64,000 bases of DNA from Stenotrophomonas maltophilia (GTDB lineage: Bacteria; Pseudomonadota; Gammaproteobacteria; Xanthomonadales; Xanthomonadaceae), in assembly GCA_900113425.1 (NCBI GenBank), contig FOZF01000001.1:1528358-1592357 (forward strand), read 5' to 3'. The translations under genes were made by a program, and so were the position numbers. Of this stretch, positions 45,203 through 54,021 are shown piece after piece. Under the pieces are notes generated by a model. That model saw only the letters and a list, made by a program, of their open reading frames with translations. It made no database searches and had not been told where the DNA came from. Within the stretch, counting starts at the first letter, position 1. Each line of letters begins with the position of its first letter.

Positions 45203-46246
45203 ATGCGCCCTGACCTGCAACTGGCCCTGATCGGGTACGGCCTTGCCGGCCGCGTTTTCCACGCGCCGTTGATCCAGCACACGCCGGGACTGACGCTGCA
45301 CAGCGTGGTCAGTTCGCAGCGCGACCTGCTGCTGCGCACGTTCAGCGATGTACACGTGCGAGCGGCACCCCAGGACGTATTCGACGATCCGGCGGTGGAT
45401 GCGGTGGTGATTGCCACGCCGAATGACCAGCACGCGCCATTGGCGATGGCAGCGCTGGCCGCTGGCAAGCATGTGCTTGTGGACAAACCCTTCGCACTGG
45501 ACGTGGCCGAAGCCGAAGCCGTGCTGGCGGCGGCGCGCGATGCGGACCGCATCGTCACGGTGTTCCAGAATCGCCGTTTCGACGCGGATTTCCTGACGCT
45601 GCAGGGCCTGCTGGCCGAAGGTGCGCTCGGCGAAGTCGCCGAATGCCATGCGCATTTCGATCGCTACCGCCCGCACGTGCGCGAGCGCTGGCGGGAGCAG
45701 GAGGGGCCTGGCAGTGGTCTGTGGTACGACCTTGCACCGCATCTGCTGGATCAGATGCTGGTGCTGTTCGGCTGGCCGCAGGCGATCGACGCGGACCTGG
45801 CGGTGCAGCGCGAAGGCGGCAGCGGCATCGATTACTTCCATGCGGTGCTGCATTACCCGCGGCACCGCGCGATCCTCCATGCCGGTTCGCTGGTGGCGGC
45901 ACCGACACCTCGGTTCGCCGTGCACGGCAGCCGCGCCAGCTGGATCAAGCTGGGCGTGGACGTGCAGGAAGCACAGCTGCGCCGCGGCGTTGCGCCGGGC
46001 GCGCCGGGCTGGGGCATCGACCCGCGTCACGGCGAGCGGGTGTACTGCGATGCCGAGGACAACGTGCAACGCAGCACGGTCGACAACCTGCCGGGCGACT
46101 ACCGCCGCCTGTATGCCCGGTTCGCTGCGGCGATGCAGGGTGACGGTGAACCCACGGTCAGCCCGCTGCAGGCGCTGCAGGTAATGCGCTTGCTGCAGGC
46201 TGGCAGGGACAGCGCGCGCGAGGCCCGGCGCATCGCACTGAACTGA
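45203..46246 (+). CDS. Gfo/Idh/MocA-family oxidoreductase
   Basis: A 347-residue NAD(P)-dependent oxidoreductase, similar to YdgJ. The Rossmann motif ALIGYGLAGRVFHAPL is at residue 8, and the catalytic HVLVDKPFALDVAEAE (with the EKP-type Lys) is near 95. The WYDLAPHLLDQMLVLFG segment supplies the active-site His. Substrates of this family are sugars or cyclitols; the exact one is unknown. It is divergent from the BON gene with 173 nt between. Confidence 0.85.
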   Translation: MRPDLQLALIGYGLAGRVFHAPLIQHTPGLTLHSVVSSQRDLLLRTFSDVHVRAAPQDVFDDPAVDAVVIATPNDQHAPLAMAALAAGKHVLVDKPFALDVAEAEAVLAAARDADRIVTVFQNRRFDADFLTLQGLLAEGALGEVAECHAHFDRYRPHVRERWREQEGPGSGLWYDLAPHLLDQMLVLFGWPQAIDADLAVQREGGSGIDYFHAVLHYPRHRAILHAGSLVAAPTPRFAVHGSRASWIKLGVDVQEAQLRRGVAPGAPGWGIDPRHGERVYCDAEDNVQRSTVDNLPGDYRRLYARFAAAMQGDGEPTVSPLQALQVMRLLQAGRDSAREARRIALN

Positions 46247-46302
46247 TCGCGGTCTGCGGCCCGGAACCCCACGGCAGCACCGAAGGGCTCCGGTCCTGGC
46301 GC

Positions 46303-47208
46303 TTACGACTTCTTGATCGCGTGCCCACCGAATTCGTTGCGCATCGCCGACAGCAGGCGGTCAGTGAACGAATTCGACTCGCGCGACCGCAGGCGTTCCA
46401 GCAGCGAGAGCGTGATCACCGGCGCCGGCACATCCAGCGCGATCGCTTCGGCCACGGTCCAGCGGCCTTCGCCGGAATCCTCCACATAGGGGGCGATGCC
46501 ATCCAGCGACGGATTGCGCTTGAGCGCCTCGGCACTCAGGTCGAGCAACCACGAACGCACCACGCTGCCATGGCGCCAGACCTCGGCAACCTGTGCCAGG
46601 TCCAGCTCCATGTCCTGCTTGCGTTCCATCAGTGCGAAGCCTTCGGCGTAGGCCTGCATCATTCCGTACTCGATGCCGTTGTGGACCATCTTGGTGAAGT
46701 GGCCCGCACCGGGAGGACCGACGCGTGCCCAGCCCCGATCCTCCGCTGGCGCCAGCGTGCGCAGCAGCGGCGCAACCTGCTCAACCACCTTCGCCTCACC
46801 GCCGACCATCAGGCTGTAGCCCTCCTGCAGCCCCCAGATGCCGCCGCTGGTGCCGCAGTCGACGTAGCCCAGGTCGTCCTCGGCCAGTGCCTTGGCGCGG
46901 CGGATCGAGTCCTGGTAATTGGAGTTTCCGCCGTCAATGACGATGTCACCCTCGGCCAGGTGCGGGGTCAGCTGGCCGAGCGTCTGGTCGACCGTTTCGC
47001 CCGCCGGCACCATCAACCACAGCACGCGCGGCACCGGCAGCGCGGCGACCGCGGCGGCCAGTGAATCGACCACTTCGATGCCGGCCTCCGCGGCGCGCTG
47101 GCGGGCGCCTTCGCCCGGGTCGTAGCCGACCACGCGGTGGCCGCCGCGATGCAGGCGCTGGGCCATGTTGGCGCCCATGCGGCCAAGGCCGATCATTGCA
47201 ATATCCAT
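46303..47208 (-). CDS. gnd: 6-phosphogluconate dehydrogenase (decarboxylating), short form
   Basis: A 301-residue enzyme of the short, NAD-type branch. The N-terminal MIGLGRMGANMAQRL holds the dinucleotide fold, then GGNSNYQDSIRRA and DCGTSGGIWGLQEGYSLMVGG at the substrate site. The catalytic Lys is in GAGHFTKMVHNGIEYGMM. It is about 170 residues shorter than the classical NADP-dependent Gnd. The ATG at 47208 follows GAAGG; the preceding gene stops 10 nt upstream, so it is in an operon with two exported proteins. Confidence 0.93.
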   Translation of the reverse strand: MDIAMIGLGRMGANMAQRLHRGGHRVVGYDPGEGARQRAAEAGIEVVDSLAAAVAALPVPRVLWLMVPAGETVDQTLGQLTPHLAEGDIVIDGGNSNYQDSIRRAKALAEDDLGYVDCGTSGGIWGLQEGYSLMVGGEAKVVEQVAPLLRTLAPAEDRGWARVGPPGAGHFTKMVHNGIEYGMMQAYAEGFALMERKQDMELDLAQVAEVWRHGSVVRSWLLDLSAEALKRNPSLDGIAPYVEDSGEGRWTVAEAIALDVPAPVITLSLLERLRSRESNSFTDRLLSAMRNEFGGHAIKKS

Positions 47209-47218
47209 TGTTTCACCT

Positions 47219-48478
47219 TCAGTTGGGGTCTAGGGTCAGGCTGCCTGGCCTGCCGGTTGACGCACAATGGCGCAGCTGCGCCTCGCGCCAACGCCGGTAG
47301 AGCGTGGTATGCAGATTGTGCACCGCCAGGTCGATCGAAAACGGCGTTCGTGGATTGCGGTCGAGCAGCCGGGCGACGTGGTAGCCGATGGGACGTATAC
47401 CGCGCGGATGCACGTAGATCACGAACTGCTGGTAGAACGGATCGTCCAGCAACTGGTCCATGCGTGCCAGGCGGGCGTGGTAGCGCGCTGGAAGGCGCGC
47501 CCGCAGGCCAGGGTCGCGTTCGAACAGGAGCCGCTCGAAATAGCGCCGCCCCACCCGCGGCAGCCCCTGCGCCAGCTGCCACAGCTCGGCATTGCGCTGG
47601 TCGTACCAGGTCAGGCCTCCGTGGCGGGCAAGCGCCTGCGCTGCGTCCGGCCCGACGTCGACCACGACGAAGTTCTCGGCCTGGTTGCTCAGATCGTCCA
47701 GCGTGCTCTTGTCGTACACGTGTTCGATGAAGCCGGGTACGCCCGCGAAGGCCTGGCGTCCCCTCGCCGAGGTGCGCACGGCTTTGCCGTCGGCAAGGAA
47801 GTCGCCCGCATGCGCACCGAGCAGGACACTGTCGGTGCCATGCAGCGCGATGAAGGTGCCGATCGACAGTTCGCCTGCGGTGAACTCCGCGTCGAACGCT
47901 GCATCGCCATACAGCTCGCGCTGCGTTGCCAGCTGCGCGACCTGGCGGCCGACACCACATTCGGCACGCACCGCGCCGCCGTAGAACGCCTGCAGCGCAC
48001 GGCTGTTGCCATCCACGGGAACGTAGCCGCGGCCGAAGCTGCGCACGCGCTGCCAGCCCTGCGCCCGTGCGCCCTGCATCCCGAAGCCGATCCAGCCCAG
48101 CTGTGCGCCGGAGAAGCGGAACTGCGGATTGCCCTGCAGCGACGTGGCGGCCCGTCGGGTTGCCGCACCCAGTTCGAAGGCATAGGCACAGACCGTGGCA
48201 GGGTCCTCCAGCAGCTGCTGCAGCAGCACCTCGCGCTGCGCCCCATCCAGCGTCTGCGGCCATCGCACACGCAGATCACCTGCGGCCTGCGCCTCGACCA
48301 GCGATGCCCGGGTGCACACCGGGCCACCCTGGATCTGTGGTGCACTGACCGCAGCCACTTCAAATCGCCAGCCCAGCCGCTCCAGCAGGCCCTGCGTGCA
48401 GTCCACGGCCGCCGCCGCACTGCCTGCCGGCGAAGCCAGCAGCAGGGCCATGACCATCAGCCCACGCCGCACGCTCAA
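47219..48478 (-). CDS. Exported protein of unknown function
   Basis: A 419-residue protein with a signal peptide (about 1-24). I do not recognise it firmly. The segment VRAECGVGRQVAQLATQREL has an ECG reminiscent of the catalytic Cys environment of transglutaminase-like proteins, and GTFIALHGTDSVLLGAHAGD contains a His that could be part of a Cys-His pair, but the match is weak. The C-terminal part has FVIYVHPRGIRPIGYHVARL. The start appears to be a TTG at 48478 overlapping the stop of the DUF2242 gene; ATG at 48457 is an alternative that would shorten the signal peptide. The gnd gene follows. Confidence 0.6.
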   Translation of the reverse strand: MSVRRGLMVMALLLASPAGSAAAAVDCTQGLLERLGWRFEVAAVSAPQIQGGPVCTRASLVEAQAAGDLRVRWPQTLDGAQREVLLQQLLEDPATVCAYAFELGAATRRAATSLQGNPQFRFSGAQLGWIGFGMQGARAQGWQRVRSFGRGYVPVDGNSRALQAFYGGAVRAECGVGRQVAQLATQRELYGDAAFDAEFTAGELSIGTFIALHGTDSVLLGAHAGDFLADGKAVRTSARGRQAFAGVPGFIEHVYDKSTLDDLSNQAENFVVVDVGPDAAQALARHGGLTWYDQRNAELWQLAQGLPRVGRRYFERLLFERDPGLRARLPARYHARLARMDQLLDDPFYQQFVIYVHPRGIRPIGYHVARLLDRNPRTPFSIDLAVHNLHTTLYRRWREAQLRHCASTGRPGSLTLDPN

Positions 48479-49077
48479 CCCTGATCCGTCGCCGCCGCCG
48501 GCTCCGATACGGGGGGAGCAGGCAACCGTTCCGGAACCGGCGGCGCCTCACCGGGGGCGGCCGGCAGGTACTGCTGCAGGCGCTGGAAGAACCGGCGGTA
48601 GAAGTCGGCATCCGTGATGGTGCTGCTGGCAACCTTCACCAGGGAATCGTCATTGCTGCCGAACGGCAGCGATACCGAGCCCAGCGCGCCCACGCCCACG
48701 CTGGCCGAGGTCGGGCTCTTCTTCAACGCATAGCGGTCCTGCACCGCGCTGACGAACACCAGCGATTGGCTGCCACGCGGCGCGCAGGAGATGCGCAGTA
48801 CCAGCTGCTCGTGATCATCCTCGCGTGGCTGGAAGTTCTTGCTCCCCTCCACCTGCGCGTCATCGACGCGGGCGATCGCATAGCCCTGGCTGAGCAGGGC
48901 CCGTCGCGCCGCTTCACAGGCATCGGCCGGACGGCTGTCGACGGTCCGGGAGAAGGTGTCGCCGGAATCGAAGGACTCGCGCAGCACGGTGCTGTCGGCG
49001 GCGCGGCCACCGCAGGCCGACAGGATCAGGGCACTGGCAATGCCCACGGCAACGCTGCACAGGGGGGAGACCCGCAT
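48475..49077 (-). CDS. DUF2242 family lipoprotein
   Basis: A 200-residue lipoprotein (lipobox LSAC, Cys22). The mature part matches the DUF2242 pattern: FSRTVDSRPADACEAARRAL, then LVLRISCAPRGSQSLVFVSA and the GSVSLPFGSNDDSLVKVASS segment, and a Pro-rich C-terminus. The function is unknown. It is the first of a three-gene operon with an exported protein and gnd. An SMAG element and a terminator lie upstream, at the end of prc. Confidence 0.78.
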   Translation of the reverse strand: MRVSPLCSVAVGIASALILSACGGRAADSTVLRESFDSGDTFSRTVDSRPADACEAARRALLSQGYAIARVDDAQVEGSKNFQPREDDHEQLVLRISCAPRGSQSLVFVSAVQDRYALKKSPTSASVGVGALGSVSLPFGSNDDSLVKVASSTITDADFYRRFFQRLQQYLPAAPGEAPPVPERLPAPPVSEPAAATDQG

Positions 49078-49223
49078 GGGAACTCCTGCGAGAAAGGTAG
49101 CTGCAAGGGTAGCCCCGCCCCCGTGTGCGGCAGGTCGACAGCACCGCTGGCGGCGCAGGCCGTTGCTCCCGGTTCATGCACCGGCAGCGGCATGGCCCGA
49201 CAGCGTCCGCCAACCGCTGCGCT

Positions 49224-49246
49224 CGCCGGGCACGGCCCGGCGCTAC
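49224..49246 (-). repeat. SMAG-type palindrome (one-base variant)
   Basis: An inverted unit ending CCCGGCGCTAC with CAC instead of CAT at its centre, between prc and the DUF2242 promoter. Confidence 0.8.
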
Positions 49247-49258
49247 CCGTGAACGCAG

Positions 49259-49283
49259 ACGGGGCCGGCATTGCCGGCCCCGT
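49259..49283 (-). terminator. GC-rich hairpin after prc
   Basis: ACGGGGCCGGCA pairs with TGCCGGCCCCGT with essentially no loop. It begins 25 nt beyond the prc stop. No T-run is seen on the leftward strand. Confidence 0.6.
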
Positions 49284-49307
49284 GGGGTACGTCATGTCAC
49301 GCGTGGC

Positions 49308-51485
49308 TCAGTCGGCCCAGCGACCAGCCCCGGTGGACTGCGGCAGGACCTGCGCCGACAGCGGGCGATCATTGGCCAGCAGATTCACCGCATCGGCCAG
49401 GATCGCAGCGGATTCACGCAGCAGCGGGTCCGGTCGCTTCTCGGCGGCCTTCTCACGGGCGGCATCCTTGACGATATCGCGCTCGTTGCCGGTCAGGCCA
49501 TCATCGCTGCTGTCATCGGCCAGCGGGTCCAGTGCCAGGCCCAGCTCCTTGCGCATGATCTGGCGCTCCTTGCGCTGGGTGTCCTGGCGTTCCCGCTCGG
49601 CGCGACGCGTCGCTTCATTGAGCGAGACATACTTCTTCGCCGCTTCGGCACGGAACTGCTCGACATCCTCGTTCCACCACACGAATTCCTTGTCGGTGGC
49701 GATGCGTGCGTCGTGGCGGGTCTCCAGCTTCGGCAGCAGCGGCGCGAAATTGCCGTACTGCGTGTGCGGCACCGCGGCGATGCGGGTCCACGGCAAGGCA
49801 TTGTCGTAGGTGCTTTCGCCGAACTCGGTCGCATCGACGCTGGCCGGGAACGCCAGGTCCGGTACCACGCCCTTGTGCTGGGTGCTGCTGCCGCTGATGC
49901 GGAAGAACTGGGCGATGGTCAGCTTGACCTGGCCGAAGCGCTGCGTTTCGCCGCTCGGCCAGCGGTCAAGGTCGACGATGTTCTGCACGGTGCCCTTGCC
50001 GAAGGTGGTCTCGCCGATCACCAGGCCGCGGCCGTAGTCCTGGATGGCACCGGCGAAGATTTCCGACGCCGAGGCCGAACCACGGTTGACCAGCACGGCC
50101 AGCGGGCCGTCCCACGCAACGCCCTGATTGCGGTCGCTGTTGACGGTAATGCGGCCGCCCGATTCACGCACCTGCACCACGGGGCCCTGTTCGATGAACA
50201 GCCCGGTCAGTTCGATCGCCTCGTCCAGCGAGCCACCACCGTTGTTGCGCAGGTCCAGCACCACGCCATCGAGCTTGTCGTTCTTGAAGCCCGCCAGCAG
50301 CTTGGCCACATCGCGCGTGGCCGACGCGTAATCGGCGGCATTGCGGCGGCGGCCCTCGAAGTCCTGGTAGAAGGTCGGCAGCTTGATCACGCCGATCTTC
50401 CGCGCCGGCTCGCCGTTGGCGGCCGGAATGGTCATGGTCTCGCCCTTGGCGGCCTGCTCGGCCAGGCGCACCTTCTGCCGGGTCAGGACCAGGGTGTGAT
50501 GCTTGCCATCGGCGCCCTCCTCGGCCGGGATGAACTCCAGCTTGACCTGGGTGTCCTTGGCACCGCGGATCTTGGCCACGACATCGTCGATGCGCCAGCC
50601 GATCACATCCTCCACCACGCCGGACTTGCCCTGGCCGACACCGACGATGCGGTCACCCGGCTTCAGGGTGCCATCCACGGAGGCCGGTCCGCCGGCGATG
50701 ATCTCGCGGATCACCACCATGTCGTCCTGCCGCTGCAGCTGCGCACCGATGCCTTCCAGCGACAGCGACATCGCCTGGTTGAAGTTCTCGGCAGTACGCG
50801 GAGTGAAGTAGTCGGTGTGCGGATCGACCGCACTGGTGTAGGCGTTGAGGAAGAACTGGAAGACATCCTCGCCCTTCAGCTCGTTGACCGACTTCTCCAG
50901 CGTCGCGTAACGCTTGTCCAGCGTCTTGCGGATGTCGTCGGGCTTCTTGCCGGCCAGCTTCAGGCGCAACCAGTCGTTCTTGACCGACTTGCGCCACAGC
51001 TCATCCAGCTCGGCATTGCTGGCTGCCCACGGCACCTTCTTGCGGTCGTACTCAAAGCGCTCGTCGGTGGTGAAGTCCGGCTCCTGCCTGAGCAGCTTGC
51101 GTGCGTAGGCCACGCGCTCGCCTACGCGCTGCTTGTACACCGCGAAGACCTGGAAGGCTGGCTCGAGTTCACCGCCACGGATGGCATTGGCGATGTTCGC
51201 CTCGAAGGGTGCGAAGCGCGCCACATCGGCCTGGGTGAAGTACTGCTTGCCGCCGTCCAGGGTTTCCAGGTAACGCTTGAACACATCCTTGGAGGTGGCT
51301 TCGTCGAGCGCACGCGGACGGTAGGCGTACCGGCTGTCGGACAACAGGCCGTATACCAGCTTGGAGGTGGTCACCTGATCGGCGGTCGCCGCAGCCGGCA
51401 GCGCCGGCGAATCGGCCTTGGCCGACAGCGCCAGCGGTGCGACCAGCGCCAGGGCCATCAGGAATGCGGGGGCTTTGAATTTCAT
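49308..51485 (-). CDS. prc: Tail-specific (carboxy-terminal processing) protease Prc
   Basis: A 725-residue periplasmic protease with a signal peptide (1-24). An N-terminal helical part is followed by a PDZ domain (VIREIIAGGPASVDGTLKPGDR, about 245-330) and the S41 catalytic core: DLRNNGGGSL, then the Ser loop NRGSASASEIFAGAIQ and the Lys in GRGLVIGETTFGKGTVQ. A C-terminal KRRE-rich tail follows. E. coli Prc degrades proteins with nonpolar ends and regulates the peptidoglycan hydrolase MepS. It fits the nearby cell-wall genes. Confidence 0.95.
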   Translation of the reverse strand: MKFKAPAFLMALALVAPLALSAKADSPALPAAATADQVTTSKLVYGLLSDSRYAYRPRALDEATSKDVFKRYLETLDGGKQYFTQADVARFAPFEANIANAIRGGELEPAFQVFAVYKQRVGERVAYARKLLRQEPDFTTDERFEYDRKKVPWAASNAELDELWRKSVKNDWLRLKLAGKKPDDIRKTLDKRYATLEKSVNELKGEDVFQFFLNAYTSAVDPHTDYFTPRTAENFNQAMSLSLEGIGAQLQRQDDMVVIREIIAGGPASVDGTLKPGDRIVGVGQGKSGVVEDVIGWRIDDVVAKIRGAKDTQVKLEFIPAEEGADGKHHTLVLTRQKVRLAEQAAKGETMTIPAANGEPARKIGVIKLPTFYQDFEGRRRNAADYASATRDVAKLLAGFKNDKLDGVVLDLRNNGGGSLDEAIELTGLFIEQGPVVQVRESGGRITVNSDRNQGVAWDGPLAVLVNRGSASASEIFAGAIQDYGRGLVIGETTFGKGTVQNIVDLDRWPSGETQRFGQVKLTIAQFFRISGSSTQHKGVVPDLAFPASVDATEFGESTYDNALPWTRIAAVPHTQYGNFAPLLPKLETRHDARIATDKEFVWWNEDVEQFRAEAAKKYVSLNEATRRAERERQDTQRKERQIMRKELGLALDPLADDSSDDGLTGNERDIVKDAAREKAAEKRPDPLLRESAAILADAVNLLANDRPLSAQVLPQSTGAGRWAD

Positions 51486-51687
51486 GAACGTGCTCGAAGG
51501 CGCCTTGCCAAGGGGGAGACTGCGTGGTGTTCAGACATCACGACAGTGCCGAAAGTTGCCGGGTTTGTCACCCGCCCGCATCCGGTGGAAAACCAGCCTA
51601 GCGGGGCCGGTGTAGCAAATTGTGAATGCAGGCGAAGGCGTGCGGACCAACGGTGCGCGCCCACCACGGTGGCAGGCACGCCCATCG

Positions 51688-51751
51688 GTAGCGCCGGGCC
51701 ATGCCCGGCGAGCGCAGCGGGAAAGAACCGCCGGGCATGGCCCGGCGCTAC
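51688..51751. repeat. Inverted pair of SMAG palindromes
   Basis: A direct unit at 51688-51710 and an inverted one at 51729-51751, 18 nt apart, four bases beyond the lipA stop. The 269-nt gap 51486-51754 otherwise holds the prc promoter region, with an AT-richer patch near 51620 and no gene. Confidence 0.85.
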
Positions 51752-51754
51752 CGG

Positions 51755-52765
51755 TCAGGAAACGCCGGCGCCCTTGGCCTGCACGTCGGCGTGGTACGAA
51801 GAGCGCACCATCGGGCCTGAGGCGACGTGGCTGAAGCCCAGCTCATAGCCGTAGTCTTCCAGCGCCTTGTAATCCTCGGGCGTCCAGTACTTCAGCACCG
51901 GGTGGTGGTGCGCGGTCGGCTGCAGGTACTGGCCGATGGTGATCATGTCCACGTCGTGGGCACGCAGGTCACGCATCGTCGCCTTGATCTGCTCGAAGTC
52001 CTCGCCCAGGCCGAGCATGATGCCGCTCTTGGTCGGCACCTGCGGGTGCTGGGCCTTGAAGCTCTTCAGCAGCGTCAGCGACCACTGGTAGTCCGCGCCC
52101 GGGCGCACGTTGCGGTACAGGTCCGGCACGGTCTCGATGTTGTGGTTGAACACGTCCGGCGGGTTCTGCGCGAGGATGTCCAGCGCGCGCTCCATGCGGC
52201 CCTTGCCGCGGAAGTCCGGAGTCAGCACTTCGATGCGGGTACCCGGCGACTTCTCACGGATGGCGGTGATGCAGTCGACGAAGTGCTGGGCACCGCCGTC
52301 GCGCAGGTCATCGCGGTCGACACTGGTCACCACCACATACTTCAGGCCCATGTCGGCCACCGTCTGGCCAAGGCTGGCCGGCTCGTTGGCATCCGGCGGC
52401 TTGGGCCGGCCGTGGGCGACGTCGCAGAACGAGCAGCGGCGGGTGCAGACCTCGCCCAGGATCATGAAGGTCGCCGTGCCGTGGCCGAAGCACTCATGGA
52501 TGTTCGGGCAGCTGGCTTCCTCGCAGACCGTCACCAGGCGGTTCTCGCGCAGCTTGGCCTTCAGGTTCTGGACCGCGTTGCCGGAAGGAATGCGCACGCG
52601 GATCCAGGAGGGCTTGCGCAGCACCGGTGCATCGGCGAACTGAACCGGCGAACGGTTGATCTTGTCCCCGCCCAGCTGCTTGACGCCGGCCTGCAACGGC
52701 GCGGCGGTCGGAATGTCGCCCTGCACGATCTGCAGGGGAATGGTGCGGGCAGTGGTTTCAGTCAT
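51755..52765 (-). CDS. lipA: Lipoyl synthase
   Basis: A 336-residue radical SAM enzyme that inserts two sulfurs into octanoyl groups. Two cluster motifs are present: [13 protein letters not shown] for the auxiliary cluster, and CTRRCSFC for the SAM-binding cluster. The [17 protein letters not shown] segment and the C-terminal RSSYHAD, which bears the conserved Ser, are also as expected. It lies 18 nt after lipB in the ybeD-lipB-lipA operon. Confidence 0.97.
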   Translation of the reverse strand: MTETTARTIPLQIVQGDIPTAAPLQAGVKQLGGDKINRSPVQFADAPVLRKPSWIRVRIPSGNAVQNLKAKLRENRLVTVCEEASCPNIHECFGHGTATFMILGEVCTRRCSFCDVAHGRPKPPDANEPASLGQTVADMGLKYVVVTSVDRDDLRDGGAQHFVDCITAIREKSPGTRIEVLTPDFRGKGRMERALDILAQNPPDVFNHNIETVPDLYRNVRPGADYQWSLTLLKSFKAQHPQVPTKSGIMLGLGEDFEQIKATMRDLRAHDVDMITIGQYLQPTAHHHPVLKYWTPEDYKALEDYGYELGFSHVASGPMVRSSYHADVQAKGAGVS

Positions 52766-52783
52766 GGCAGTTCCGGGGAGCGG

Positions 52784-53494
52784 TCAGGCGGCCGCAGAGA
52801 GATCAGGCAGTTCGGGCACGTGCTGCAGCCGCAGGCCGAACTGGCGGGCCAGCTGTTCCAGCAGCACCGTCTTGACGGCATCCATCCCGGACGGCCCGCC
52901 CAAGTCTACCACCGAGGTCACCTGCAGCCCCTGGTAACCACAGGGGTTGATGCGGTGGAAGGGTTCCAGGTCCATGGCCACGTTGAAGGCCAGGCCATGG
53001 AAGGTGCAGCCGCGGCGCACGCGGATACCCAGTGCGGCAATCTTGGCATTGCCGACGTAGACGCCCGGGGCACCTTCACGGCGTTCGGCACCGATGTTCC
53101 ATTCGGCCAGCGTATCGATGATGGCCTGCTCGATGCGGCACACGTAGTCGCGCACGCCGATGCCCAGGCGGGGCAGGCGCAGCAGCGGGTAGATCACGAT
53201 CTGCCCCGGCCCGTGGTAGGTGACCTGGCCGCCGCGGTCCACGTGCAGCACCGGGATCGCCCCTGGCGCCAGCACATGCTCGTCCTTGCCGGCCTGGCCG
53301 AGGGTGAACACCGGATCGTGCTCGACCACCCACAGCTCGTCGGTCGTCTCATCAGCACGCTGATCGGTGAAGCGCTGCATCGCCCGCCAGACCGGCTCAT
53401 AGGCCTGGCGGCCAAGGTCGCGCACCAGCGCCGGACGCGGCGGACGGTTTTCCGGAGCTGCGTCGGCCGGGCAGCTGTCGGCTACAGCGTCCAC
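52784..53494 (-). CDS. lipB: Octanoyltransferase
   Basis: A 236-residue enzyme moving octanoyl from acyl carrier protein to lipoate-dependent enzymes. Conserved are [18 protein letters not shown], the catalytic Lys in [10 protein letters not shown], the [11 protein letters not shown] segment and the catalytic Cys in [14 protein letters not shown]. It opens with a GTG at 53494 and overlaps the ybeD-like gene by 13 nt, so expression is translationally linked. The first 20 or so residues are a variable extension compared with E. coli LipB. Confidence 0.95.
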   Translation of the reverse strand: MDAVADSCPADAAPENRPPRPALVRDLGRQAYEPVWRAMQRFTDQRADETTDELWVVEHDPVFTLGQAGKDEHVLAPGAIPVLHVDRGGQVTYHGPGQIVIYPLLRLPRLGIGVRDYVCRIEQAIIDTLAEWNIGAERREGAPGVYVGNAKIAALGIRVRRGCTFHGLAFNVAMDLEPFHRINPCGYQGLQVTSVVDLGGPSGMDAVKTVLLEQLARQFGLRLQHVPELPDLSAAA

Positions 53495-53760
53495 TTCACT
53501 TCCGGGTGATCGCGCAGCGCCCGATGGGCGGCGTCGTACTGTTCGCGGGTCTCGGCCTTGAACACCAGCCGGACCGACACGTACTTGCCATTGGACGAAT
53601 GCTTCCAGCTGATGCGCTCGTTCACGACGTCGAGGCCTTCGGCCTGCAGCAGTCGGGGAAGCTCATGCTCCAGGCCGCGGTTGGCCGGGCCCATGGCGCT
53701 GAGCTCGAACTGGCCGGGGAACTGGAAGCCGTGGTCGGGGTTGTCGGACTTGATTTCCAT
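53482..53760 (-). CDS. YbeD-like DUF493 protein
   Basis: A 92-residue protein that starts at the ATG at 53760. It carries the [20 protein letters not shown] core and [20 protein letters not shown], matching the small ACT-like YbeD/DUF493 domain. Members are commonly found upstream of lipB, and a regulatory role in lipoate metabolism has been suggested. Its 3' end overlaps the lipB start. Confidence 0.88.
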   Translation of the reverse strand: MEIKSDNPDHGFQFPGQFELSAMGPANRGLEHELPRLLQAEGLDVVNERISWKHSSNGKYVSVRLVFKAETREQYDAAHRALRDHPEVKWTL

Positions 53761-53982
53761 GGACCCATTATCGGGCCGCGGGGCAACAAACCCAAGAGTA
53801 TTCATCCAGCTCAACACGGACACCGGCAGGCCGCTGCGTTGCACCTGAATTCCCATTCAGCTTCCTGCCGCGGGGGCACGGCAAGCCCCCACCGGCGCCG
53901 GTTGTCGTCACGAGACAATGTCGTTTTCGGAACAGACAAGTGACCGGGACGCGCTCGTACCGTCACGCCGCTCGGGGTACCG

Positions 53983-54002
53983 TGTCGTTGCATATAACGA
54001 CA
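53983..54002. promoter_or_regulatory. Palindrome upstream of the LpxR-like gene
   Basis: TGTCGTTGCATATAACGACA has 7-bp arms around a GCATAT centre. It ends 19 nt before the ATG and covers the CATATAAC that could be a -10, so it looks like a repressor operator or a leader hairpin. Confidence 0.5.
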
Positions 54003-54021
54003 GACAACCACCCCTTTCCCC

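Noticed and set aside
49125-51848. 907-codon rightward frame antisense to prc
   Set aside because: Prc has PDZ and S41 motifs in the right order. The opposite frame is a mirror effect of codon bias.
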